A stretch of 64,000 bases of DNA, from positions 90,412,427 to 90,476,426 of the forward strand of contig NC_084472.1 of assembly GCF_027409185.1 (NCBI RefSeq), in the 5' to 3' direction. The notes under the pieces are model-generated. The model searched no databases. It saw only the letters and a list, made by a program, of their open reading frames with translations, and was not told the origin of the DNA. How positions within the stretch are numbered: position 1 is the first letter of the stretch; each line of letters opens with the position of its first letter. The position numbers and the translations under genes were made by a program. Shown here piece after piece: positions 1 through 12,500 of the stretch. The stretch comes from Cynocephalus volans (taxonomy: Eukaryota; Chordata; Mammalia; Dermoptera; Cynocephalidae).

Positions 1-3000
1 AAAAGGTAATTTTGTAAATATAAACAAAAGTCTTCAAAAGCGTATTTTGTTATATCTAGTCTTCAACATTTCTTACTTGGGAAGTGCTCAGTAAATATTT
101 ATTGAGTTCTCCAAAAATGAATAAAGACCTGAAAGATTTATTTTGAAGTAGTTGTATGTCAGGCAAATGGTCTATTTACTTGAATTACCTGAATGTCCTA
201 ATTCTTTCTTCAGTCTTCTTTTTTATGCTTAAGATACCGATGGCACAGCATAAATAAAAAAAGAACCTCAGGCCATGATGACATAATAAAGAGTAATGGT
301 TTCAATTAGCAGTTTTTCTTAGGACTGAAATCAGATCTGTTCAAAGGACAACTTGACAAACTTTTGCAACTGAGTTGTTAATAGAAGAGACCTAAAGCTC
401 CATTCTGCTTATCTGGGACTGTTCCCATGTTGGGCAATTGACAAACTTTATCTTACCCAGAGATGAGTAAGCTGTTTGTGGGTCACATTAACGATTAAGC
501 TTTATTCTACTCTGCTTATGCAGGTGCAAAAATATGTGATAACTAGAATTGTTTACATTCAATCACCCTATACGTAGAGAGTGTAGCAACTCTATCCTAT
601 GTTTACTCTGAAAAACCAGAAATCCTGAGTCCAAAGTTCATAGATGCCAAATTCTTAATCATGGATAGTTTCATTGATCATTATTAGCTTTCATAAGTTT
701 ATAAATCTAAACACAAGGGCTAGGCTATTTTCTAAGAAAATATATTATTCTGTGAGCTAAATCAAAACTGGTTGGCATTCTTTTTCATGGCATGAGTCCT
801 TTATAGAATTCCTGGTGTGAATCTGTTTTTGAAAGACAGAATGGTAGGATGGGGGAAATATTGCTTTCTCATTTGTTTGCTTTTTAAAAAAGTTTTAATT
901 CTTTTCTATTTCAACATTGCTATTTTCATCCTGTACCTTTATAATTTTAAAACAATTCTCACATAGCATTCATTTCTATTTATTAATTCTGTAGTTAATT
1001 CCTCTATATGTTTAAATTTCTAGGTTTAATTGTCAAAAGAATAATTTTTATTCAAAATAATGAACATGAAATTTTAGGGCATGCTTCAAAATCCTTTCTC
1101 ACATAGTCTAAATTATCAAATCTAAGCCATATCTCTCCTAAATTACGGATTGTAACTATACTACTTTTTTTACTATAAAAATCTCCCTATTAAACATTTG
1201 AACTTAAGTAGTTCATCATGTACTCTCCTACATATAAACACAAAAAATATAATTTTAAGGAAAATACTGTCTAATGTCTAACATACAACATACGTTAATG
1301 TATAATATAATGTCTGATAGACACTTTTCTCATGAGTCTTTCATTCTTACATAATTTATCCTCTTTTCGGTAGAGTACGCATATTGTCAACTATGCTTTC
1401 ATCTTCCAATTCAGAGATGCTCCATTTCACCTTTTCCAGATAGTACCTAGCAGACTTGCTGGGACAGGCCATGGCGCGCGCGCGCGCGTGTGTGTATGCG
1501 TGCGTGCGTGCGTGTGTGTGTGTTGTGGGCATAGTGGGGAGCCTCTAGGGATAAAGTACTTCTCAAACAGCTTCCACTCAGTCCTCCTTCTAGCAGCCCC
1601 ACCTTTATCCTCTAACCTGGAAATACCTGGTGCTTTCAATTCCCATCCCTTGCCAAGATTCTAGAGAGTTCATTGGGTTGGTTTTCAGTTTTCTCCATTG
1701 CCACTTTGTGTTTTAACTTTCTCAGGTTTTATAAGTCATTCATTTGCTTTCTAGCTTCCAAACTTTTAAGTTTTTATCCTTTTCAGAACAAAATATTTAA
1801 AAATAACCTTTGAACAAAAATATCATGTATTGAGCTCAAAGTTATTTATTTTTTGATAGCTCTGTTAATAAATTTACGTTTTGGTGTAGGGGTTGCAATC
1901 TTAAATACTTATAGGGGCCAGGTAGGTGTTCTGGCTCCTCTTACTGGGTCAAAAGCCAGGAAAGTTCAGGATCAGAAATAATTAATAATATTTAGGTGAC
2001 TCCTAGAGCAATAAAACTTGTGTCCCGTTTGGGATGCTAAAGGCGAAAACTTGCTCCAGGCTAACAGACAGCAGCTGCAGTGGGGTAGAGATGACTGTGT
2101 GATAAGGTGGCAAGACAGAGAGCCAAAGACAGTGCCCTCCTCCCCATCCCCCTGACTCCCCAAGGTTTGAACTTTGAAGGGACACTTTCAGAAGTTCCTG
2201 TGTATCCCCAGAGAGGAACACAGAAAGGATGGGGACACCTTGGGTGAGAGGCAAGGTAACTCCAAGCAGAGCCTGAATGTAGGACTGCCTGGGCCGGGGA
2301 CCAGAGGAAGTTCATGTCTGAGATGCAAAGGATCCATGACTCCAGGGATGAGCTAAGAGTTTTGGAGGTGGTGGTGGAAGTGGGGTTATTGGCTGGCCCC
2401 AACTATGTCGAGAAAACACATCACAAGTGAAACCATGGATTTCAGCGATGGATACAGGCAGAACCCCAGGAGACCAGCAGCCCCCGTCTTCTCCAGGAGG
2501 TCCCCCTAAATTGTTTCCTCCTGGAGATGCCATCTTAAGAAGAAGGAGGTGGCAGTGGTGAACGATTCAGCACAGAGAAATAGCCCTGATGGACTTTGAA
2601 ACTTCAATTTGACTGAATGATCTAAAAGAGACATATAAATTGAAAGAGACTATGTCAAAGCAAACGAAACTTTTAATTTGAAAGAGACTGAATTGCCTTT
2701 AACTAGCAAATTAAACGCCCCTCACATCAGCAGAAATTTTGGGCTCATAAGAAAGAGTAACTGAGTGATTAAAAACTAAAGCCACATTTTTCTTAAAATA
2801 TTTGTTAGTGTCCATGTCAAGATGATTGATCTTTCTCATTGAACTGTTGGCTTTATATGAATTCATTGAATGCCAATTCAGTAAGTATTTTAAAATGCTG
2901 TATGTATTTGATTGTTGCATCCAGCGGTATAATTGTTTGAATATGAAACTAGAGAAATTCAGGGAATTTCTCTCTGATATGCACTATATAGTTAAAATAC

Positions 3001-3333
3001 ATACAGATTACGTTAGAATACAAGATTGTTACTTGATATCTACTACAACTGCAAAATCAATTTGTCAAGGAAAGACAATTAGACTCTCCAAATATCTTGA
3101 GTGTAAAGTGTGGAGTTTGACATACAAAGAATTATTGCTTTAAGTGTCATTAGTGCTAGCCCCAAACATAAAAAGAGTTGCAAAACATAGCTAAATGGAT
3201 GTTTTTGTCATACAGCAGGTGTCTCCCATTCCTTTTCCTCAATGCACAGTAAGACAAACGTCTAAAAGCCTTGGCTTAAGCCATCAGTGTTAGGAGCGCG
3301 TGGTGGGGTGCGCCTGCCCCCGCCTGCAGAGAC
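1..3333 (-). other. PDLIM3 3'UTR (extent unknown) and downstream flank
   Basis: No gene is recognised beyond the stop codon at 3334. The 3'UTR boundary cannot be fixed. On the minus strand, the first ATTAAA is at 2677-2672 and the first AATAAA at 1850-1845, so the UTR could be about 0.7 or 1.5 kb unless a variant signal is used. Around 2590-2700, short AT-rich direct repeats of an AATTGAAAGAGACT-like unit occur. The remainder (1-1400) is AT-rich with no identifiable repeat. Confidence 0.4.
1473..1523. repeat. (CG)n / (TG)n alternating purine-pyrimidine tract
   Basis: About 50 bp of CG dinucleotides passing into TG and TGCG units. This composition is prone to left-handed Z-DNA. It lies about 1.8 kb downstream of the PDLIM3 stop codon. 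Confidence 0.9.
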
Positions 3334-3523
3334 CTAAGCTTTGGGGTACAGGGTAACCGTGTCATAGCCCTCCGGGGGCCTCGTGCGGGCTCTGGCGTGC
3401 GTTTCGCAGTATAGCTCCCCCTCCACGAAGAAGTAGCCCTTTTGCTTGAGGTTGAGGTTACAGTCAGCACACACGAAACACTCGGGATGCCGGTACTTAT
3501 CCCGGGCCTTCACCACCGCACCC
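3334..3523 (-). CDS. PDLIM3: PDLIM3 exon 9 (coding part): LIM domain and C-terminus
   Basis: Encodes residues 303-364 ([16 protein letters not shown] and onward, ending TVTLYPKA) and the TAG at 3336-3334. It supplies LIM ligands H314, C317, C320, C323, C341 and H344, with the spacing C-x2-C-x16-H-x2-C-x2-C-x2-C-x17-C-x2-H across exons 8-9. The acceptor is CCCTGCAG|GGG. The single LIM domain at the very C-terminus is typical of the ALP subfamily. Confidence 0.97.
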
Positions 3524-6500
3524 CTGCAGGGAAAAACGAGCTCAGGTAAAACACACAGAGCAAACCTGTGATAGGACACAGGGAGAGAACCTACAGCTAA
3601 GGCAGGTGATATCTGCTTCAAAGTCGGGAAACAACAGCCTCCGCACAGCTGTGGGATTGTGTGTAATTGTCAGGGAGAGCCAAGACACCCATAATAAACC
3701 ACCACGTGTTTCTCTCCGAGGATGCTGATGGTGTGAATATTTTTCAGATTTTGAAACAAGTTTATAGAAAAGTAGTAGGATTCTACTTCATGATCTTTCC
3801 CTATCATTTCTTTGAAAGAGGGAGACAGGCTACAGATAAAACATCCTGCAAGGGATTCTTATTTGGGCAAAGGTTGTTGTCTCCACCACTAAAAGTCCCC
3901 CTGAGTGCTTTCTATCTTGGTGGTCCAGCCTCTGTTCTATGGGGCAAACAGATCAAGGAGCAGAGACGGAATTCCCAGGGAGTGGGGATACTTACCTCTC
4001 TGCTGTCAAAACAATTTTCCCCAATGTAGGAGCAATAATTGCTTTTGGTAATGTCATGAACTATTTTATTGGGATCCTTTCTGCTCCTGAGCTCCCTGCT
4101 CTGCTTTTTCCTTTCTGCCCTACATTCCTCCCTTTGCTCTAACCAGGCTTATCTCTCCTACTTCCCTGCTGGGATGTATCCTGGGTAACTGGACAGATGG
4201 TGCTTCAGTGTGGGAGCTAATGGTAGGGGACAGAATAAAGGAATGAGAGAGAAGTGGCTGCATGGGACATAAGCAGTGGAGAAATTAGGATTGTCTGGTT
4301 CACTTGAAGATTTGAACTAGCAGGTGTGGCGATTCAAACAAAGTCCCTTGAAATGGAAGCTGGCTGTATTTTTTAAAATTATATTTCCACATATGTGTAA
4401 TTGAAGAAATTAGGTAAAGCTAATGTTTTAGTTAACAATGTGATGACCCCCTGTATTTGTTTCCTTGGGATTGCACTCATACAGAAAAAAAGAACTATTC
4501 AAAGACTATCCATAACAAAGGGAGGGCTTTTTGAAGCCAAGTCATGATTCTTAGAAATGATTTTGTAATATACATTTGGCACATTTTTTTTCAATAGAGT
4601 ATACTTAAAATTATACTTTAAGATTACTGATTCACATATGCCAGTGTTGGGGTACATCTAAGGAATGCTGCTCAGATGTGCTAAATGTTATGGACATTAA
4701 TATTTAAGTCAATGAATAGAAATTTAAGTTTTTCATAATTGCCTTTTATATGTAAAGCCTTAAAGTAGAAGAAACAGAGAACTGCCACCAAGATTTATAG
4801 TGAATTCCCAGGTTAAAAATGAAACTTACACAATGCCACTCCCACATTTGTCACAGAGCGGCATCTTCTGTGCTCCGCCAGCACTGCCGTGGACTTTTGT
4901 AACCGGAGCTCTCACACTCCGAGTTCCAGCAGGACGGTCATCTGCAAAACAGAGTGCTTCCATTTATGGCAAGGCAACAGCTGGCTGCAGTGTGTACTTT
5001 GCTTCTATTTTAAAGTGTGCACTTTGACCTTAGGAATTTTTAAGTTGCATTGCACTATCATTTCAAAAGGACCAGGACCTATTCAAACACGAGACACTTC
5101 ATTCTGAAATAGGGCCTTACAAAGCGGAGTTACTTAAAAAATGTTGTTGTTGTTGGGGGGAACTCTTACGAAACGCTCAAAGGAGCAGAGGGCATTTTTC
5201 ATTTTTTTTTATTGTGGAAAAATATACGTAACATAACGGTTATCATTTTAACCCCTTTAAAGTGTGCAACAGTGGCATATTAAGTTGTGCAAACACTATC
5301 GAGATCCATTTTCAGAGCTTTTTCATCATCCTACACAGAAACTCTGTACCCATTAAATAATAGCTTAAATTATATTTTATGATTCATAAACTGAGCTAGC
5401 TCTTGACTACCATGGATGGAATTTGTCTTTGGTGCCTTTTAATGCCTGGTTTCAGTTAGTGGCTAATTGGACACATTCTGGAAGCTCCTTTCCTAAAGGA
5501 GGCACCACCCAAATCGTCTGGGCAAAGACTCATTTGATTACTGGTTAGAACCAATTCTTAGACTTTCATTCCCAGTATGTTTACTGCCCTTCCCTTCCTC
5601 TGCCCTTCCAACAGCCTCCATCAGTGATGTTTTTGCAGACGTTACTGGTTAATGCTCACCAGGACCATCGTTCACTAACTCCTGGAGCACTCTGAACGAG
5701 CCTGACTGGCGAGGCCCAGTAGGTTCATCCCGATTGTCATGGAGCATCCGGTACACATCTGACTGGGGGGGCACCGAGGCGGTGGGTTCACTGAAACACA
5801 GCACGGGGGGCAAAGCATCATCAGGAGCATTGTGGGCACCAGGCGTGAAAATGCCATAGATGTCAGTAAGCAGTAACCGCTAGATTTACAGCAACTCCTG
5901 AACAGAGATTTTGTATTTTCAAGTGAATCTCTATTACAATGAAAATATGTGAATTCATGTGGGTTGCCTTAAAAATGTCATTGAGCAATAAACCTGGGAG
6001 TCATGTCTGCACTTCTTCATTTGGCAAAATACTTTGGAGGGAAACTAAATGGTGATTGTTAGGAAAGAGAAATTTTAAAAAACCAAGACTTGTGTCTGAT
6101 GGGTGTATAATTAATTATAGAGGTGAACAAAATTAACCTGTCTTAGAGAAAATACAACAAGCACGTGATAGAAAGTGCAGGAGGAGTGAGCCCAGTTTGA
6201 TTATTCTCAGTCATAAAATTGTCAGTAAGATTCAGATTCATTTTCGATATTTAACTGAAAACATATGGTTAAATTTTGTTTTTAAGGTTAATTTGTTAAC
6301 CCCTGGAAATAACAAAGGTATCATTTTGCTTGTAAATTGAAGAAATTCAACTTCTCAGTGTTTGAAAGCACATAATATAGAAACTTTCATTTTTATGCCT
6401 GTTATGTTGAGTATATTTTTAAATAGCTACATTAAAATTCATTTATAGTAATGATAGCAGCTTTATTTTAATACGCTTTCTACAAATATATTCATGATGA

Positions 6501-9500
6501 ACAATAAAAAAATTTCATAATACTACATGACAGGTACCAAATACTTTATTATATTATTTTATGTTATTTAATTGCATTATGCAGAAAAGATTTGTTATGT
6601 GCACATATTTTTATGACCTACGTCATATATGAAAATAATCTTATGTATCTGAAATTTATTACAAAATGCCTTTGAGATATACTATGCTATAATCAGCTCA
6701 ATGTATTTAGCCCAAGAGATATCTTTGGAATATCATTACATGGCACTCTTAAGCAGTATAATACTATAATTTATGAAAAGTGATTCTTTAATAGTGAAAG
6801 AAGTAATAAGAGTTTATCCTATAATAAATCTTTTTGTCAAAAAAATATGCTTGATGGCAAAAGCACTTTGAACAAATATTCATAATAAAGAAGAAATTAG
6901 TCAAAATAGAGATCAATAGAAATTTAACGTCTACAGTAATAGACTGAGGGCATTCACTTATAAACCTTTATGCATGGTAAAAGAATTACCTGTCCATGAG
7001 CTGCCATCAGAAGAGAGAAGAGGTATGACCTCTTATAAAACTCCTCTGACCCTCCTACCCCCTTCCTAATTTTTGACCCCCAAAGGACAGACATAGGGTA
7101 CACTAGATTATAAATCACTTTAAATATTACTCCAGACATTTGTAAAGTACACTGTAGCTTTTAAAAGACATATGCTCTTGTTCCTTACATGGTTTCATTT
7201 TATCGCTGTCTGTCACATAAAGCTCTTCTTAGATAATTCTTCAAGTCACCTCTATCATCAGGCCTAAATATTTGCAATAAATCCTTAATATTTTAAAAAA
7301 GCTTTTCACATAGCTTTCTTTCAATTAAGACAATGTTAAAAGACACCAGTAAAGTTGACATTGCTCATGTGTTTAGTTAATATGCCCATGGTTCAAAAAG
7401 ACTCATATTACCTCATTGAAGGTGTTTCCCCTAGAGCTGTTGAAACCTGACCCTGAAGGGTTTCCATAATATTGTCATCTGAGTACAACTGCATAGGTGT
7501 ATTAAACTGAGCATGTACAATCTTCACACCCGGAAGTTCCATTTCCAAAGGAATGTTAGGGGCCAGCTTAGCAGCAACTTTCAAGTCACCTGGGCAAATA
7601 GTACTAACAGTACTGACAGAAGAGGGGGTGCTACGTCCACTGGCACAGTCAATACCGGAGGGAGTACTGCATCCACTGTGTTAATGACCACGTTACACAG
7701 AGATGACACAGAGAACCAGAAAATTCAGACAGAGGAACACAGAGAACAAATACAGAGAGATGAAAAAGAATTGAAGACAAAAAGTAAGAGGTGAATTACA
7801 TCAAACTAAAACAAAATGTTTATGACTGCCTAGAATTTGGGAAACATGTTAAAAATTCATGATTGAAAAAAGTCTAATAAAATTAAAGGGAACAGGTGAT
7901 ATTGCATTTTTTGGCTCTGTTCTACTAGGCAATAGGTAAGTCGAGGGTTACAGGTAGAAAAAGTTGCATATAAAGTAGAAGAGAGGCAGCTATTCTTGTT
8001 TTGTAAAAATGGGCCAAATAATTTTAAGCTTGACAATATTCCAGACAAATGACGGAGGAAAATTACATTGGCTGAACATCATTTTACGTTTCTGCAGTAT
8101 TTAAAATTAAAGTATTGGAATGGCCGATGAGCTCAGCTGGTTAGAGCATGGTGCTAGTAACACTGAAGTCCAGGGTTTGATTCCTGTACCAGGCAGTTGC
8201 CAAAAAAAAAAAAAAAATTAAATAAAGTATTAATAAAAGATCCTTCATAAATAGTAAATGAATATGCAGCATGAAGATCCAACCAAATATTTAGGATAAA
8301 CATTTCAAAATTAGAAGTATGTTTTATGTTCGGTAATGCAGTTGAGCATTAAACAGTACTTGGCAACTTGTAGGTTATGTCATAAAGATTATGTTTTAAG
8401 GCTATTCTGTAAATATATTATTGTTACTGTTTCAATATTTTCTATTTTTATTCTTTCATTCTATGAAGAATGCACTTAAAAAAACTATATGATGGTTTAA
8501 TACAGGCCCTAAAAACAGCCAGTACTGGCTTGTCACCTTGAAATTAATGATGAGAGGGCAAATAAGTTGGTCTTAGACTTTTTGGGTGCTACCTGGGGCT
8601 AAGATATATTTCTTTTCTACACAGACATTTCATGTAAGATTTTGGAAACACACATATATTTCCATGCATATTGCTCATTTTCTTTTAAAGACAATTTTTG
8701 GGGACTTATTATAAACACATCAGAAAGGCCAGTCATGCAGATTTAAGCCTTGGGGAGATTTCACATTCTCTGTGAAACTGGATAGGTGGCCAGTCACGAC
8801 TGACATGCTGTAGCTAAAGAGTCACTTTTTTACATGCATTTGAAGTACACCAAGAAAAGTGCATTTTATGAGAAAGTAGAATATATGAAGAGAATTTTTA
8901 AAAAGCATAGTCATTTATGACAAAGCAAAAAGAAGTATTAGCATTAGGTAAACATCTATCATGCCTGCCAGTTAGTGTTGCTGTAAACTCAAGACAGAGA
9001 ATGGATTTTACAGTGTTTCTCTCAAAGCCCGTGTTCGCAGGTCTCAAGTATGGCCCCATATCTGCATTTACTCTCTAGAGATACTAATGCTAACCTCAGT
9101 CTCCTATAAAGATCAAAAACCAAATAGATAATGGGCAGTGATTTCTTTGACTTCATCAATGCTGCAACCTGATTAGTCTGGACAACACACATCACTAAAT
9201 GGATTTTTTAATTCTTTTGTCTTGCGTTACCCAATTTAACTACCTATTTAGCCTAAACCAGGCAGGTAAATATGGACTTGCTCCCTCACTTCCTGGCTGT
9301 TGAGAACCTGTTTAAAACTCAATCCATACATTGGTTAGACCACATACCAAAAGGTCAGGTGGCCTATCCATCATTTTTGTAGGCTCAGTACTACCCTGGC
9401 TCTTGAAATAGATTCAGCTGGCAAAAAAATAGAAGTGAGTTTTCAGTTGCAGTGCAGTTTAGTCAGGATCATATTGATTTGACCAGAGTGTAATGAAGCT

Positions 9501-12500
9501 TATGAAATTGTAGTTTTAGGGATTTGAAACACTGAGTTAAATCTTAGGGGACTTTGGGCTCAAAATAGTAAGTAATTCAGTGAGCATTTATATGTACTCT
9601 CACTCTGCTGTGCACCAGGTATAGAGTATGATCCATTTAGAACCTACAGCTATACTTTGCTTTATGGTCGCAATTAGTAATCTTTCTCTGTTATTACTGT
9701 TCTTACAATATTCCTAGTTGTACATATAATTTTAGTTAAGCAAGGATCGTTCTTCTATATCCTAATTCCTTTATTATTCTATTTAGGGGCCCATGTCTAC
9801 TGAATAGATGGGAAATAAACCCTAAGCAAACAAGTATGACCTTTTATAAATTTCTGGGACAAATTTAAAAAGATCTCTTGAACTGATACTTTAAATAAAA
9901 TAGTTTTCATGGTCTCCAGTCATTGTGGATATCATCGTGGGTCACCATGGTCTATTCCTGATGACCTGGAAAGGTAGATATTAATGAGACTTCCTGAAGC
10001 TGACTTAGTGACTTGGCAAGACCAACCATGAAGTTGGCCATGCACCCAATTACTTCACACCCAGATCAGTCATTTGACAGAGAACTAATTTCCCTGGGTT
10101 GTATACAGACTGTTTTTGGGCATGGTTCTGGAAGCAACTGGGCCCCAAACCAGTTTCACTGGATTGAATTTTATCATTTGGATCTAAAATACCTTGTATA
10201 TATTTTTAATTATAGCTTTAACCCTCAAAATTTTACATATTTGCATATGAAAACACCAGTCTTTAAACATGCTTCGATTATGATGAAACAATTAAAATAA
10301 CCATAGCTACTTGTAAAACCCCAGGGAGGTGAACATATTAACAATTTAGTATGTCCAACTTACTTCTGATTAAAGAAGTTGTTCATTTATAGTGTAGTTA
10401 TAGCTTGGTATGTAGCCACTCAAAATTCCACCTCAATGAGGAATTGTTTGGGGAGAACAAGAAATTCAGAAGCCAGGGCAAATAGTGAGGGGGCACAAGA
10501 AGAAAGGAAGGATAGAAGAGGTGTTTTTACAATTCTTTAAGATTTGTGCACTGGCACCTGTTTTTTTTTTTTTTTTTTTTAAAAGATGACCGGTAAGGGG
10601 ATCTCAACCCTTGGCTTGGTGTTGTCAGCACCACGCTCAGCCAGTGAGCAAACCGGCCATCCCTATATAGGATCTGAACCCGTGGCCTTGGTGTTATCAG
10701 CACCGCACTCTACCGAGTGAGCCACGGGCTGGCCTGGCACCTGTTTTTTAAGCAAATCCTCATTCCCTTTCCCCTCTTCCAAATTCAGCTATATTAAAAG
10801 GTAACTTTGAATGACAAAATTATGAGTGGCCTGTCATTATTACCATGTTTAAATTAAAATGAAAATCTAAAAGAAAAGGATTATACATCTGGGTCTCTCT
10901 GACTTTCCTGAATTTTTATAAAATTAAATGTATTATAGGTTTTTAGCAAAGGAAGGATATGTATTACTCTAATGTATCATTTTATTCAAGGCTTCTAAAA
11001 TCCTACAGCTCAAGTTAGTGGACTTATAGTCAAGCTAACCTCAGAGGAATGTGAGTCTATTCATTTTACTGTGTTTCTTTGGGAAGTTGTATATGTACTT
11101 ATTCGACAGTAAAATCGCATTTTGAACTTTTTATCCAGTGTTGTGTTGTTATTGGGGATGGGATGGTGTGGGGAAGCTACTGAAAATGGAGAAACAGGGA
11201 AAAGATACAGAGGAAAACAGAATGGGAACAAGGGAACAAAGAGAAGTGAAAAAGGACTGTGTAGAGTTGAAGTATGAGGGGGGGATAAAAGCTCCTGATT
11301 TTTCTTGTCACTCACTCAGGAAATATTGTTGGGTACTCTCAAGATTTTATTACTTTATCCAATGAACACACATTGAGCATTTATTGTGTTCCAGCATCAT
11401 TTGTAGGTGCTGGGGATATACCATGGAAACAGTCAGACAAGGACCCTGCGAGTTTACATTCTAGCGGGGGAAGACGTATCTGATGGTCATCACCTTTTTA
11501 GCATCTTTCTTCTGCTCTTTCACTCCAGGGCTCCTTTTTGGGTATGATATCACAAAAATTGTCTGGCTTATTTTGAGACAATCTTCCAGTCCTGCTTCTA
11601 GCTCCTTAAAAGGTCTGCATGTGAAAATGTATGAGTGTATCAAGTGATGACTGACCACCTACAGCAGGAGTCATAAGCTCAGGTGTCTAAGGAGCCAGGA
11701 GGGTCACACATATGTGAAAATGGGCCAGGTATTATATACTTAGGAGTAGTGGGCATTTTGACAAGCTGGTGAGATGTCTCATCTGAAGGTACTTAAATTC
11801 AATTTTTGCTTTAAAACAACAGAAGGGTTAAATACTTGTAAAACATGCCCGTGAATTGAATCCACCTATGGACCGCCAGTTTGGGACACTTGATGTAAAT
11901 CATCATTCAGTGTTTCTAACCTGTTAGAATCAATCCAGTCTAACCACCAACTTCCTGGGCTGACTGATTTAGCTGAGGTCAGAGAGATGAATTTGAGGAC
12001 TGCTAAAGTCACTATTTTCTGATGTGGCAATACACGGCATTAATTTCTTTTCCCTAAGGTTGGAATTCAATATCTAGAGAAGGTACTTGAAAAGGATCAT
12101 CTGAAGATCATCAGTTTCTCTGATTGATAGAAAAGAATTAAGAACTTGCTCATTAATTATTCCAATTTGTACACTGTTGTCCATGACGGTAACCGATATA
12201 TCTCCCACTCTCCCAACTCTTACATTATATTTATTTTCCCCCAAGTGGAAAAGTTCCTTTTCAAGTGGCTTCTCTTTCTTTGCAAAGATCCATACGAATG
12301 TGAATTTATTTTTATGTCACTATAGAATTAGTGAGATTGGAAGGTGCAATGAGAAGCAAATACTCAGGAGGGCTGACCAGATTCTTTCAATGTGTAAAGT
12401 GACACGAGCTTTCCCGTGTGACCCTCTGCTGCCTTACTTCTGACCAGGGGCTGGTTTCCATTTCTGTTCCTGCTGGCTGGGCTTTCCTGACCTGGGGGAG

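Noticed and set aside
7513..7794. 93-codon plus-strand open frame
   Set aside because: Antisense shadow of PDLIM3 exon 6 and its CU-rich upstream intron.
8121..8197. Functional tRNA gene
   Set aside because: The stems are mismatched, a poly(A) tail follows, and similar copies recur in the window. It is a SINE unit, not a tRNA gene.
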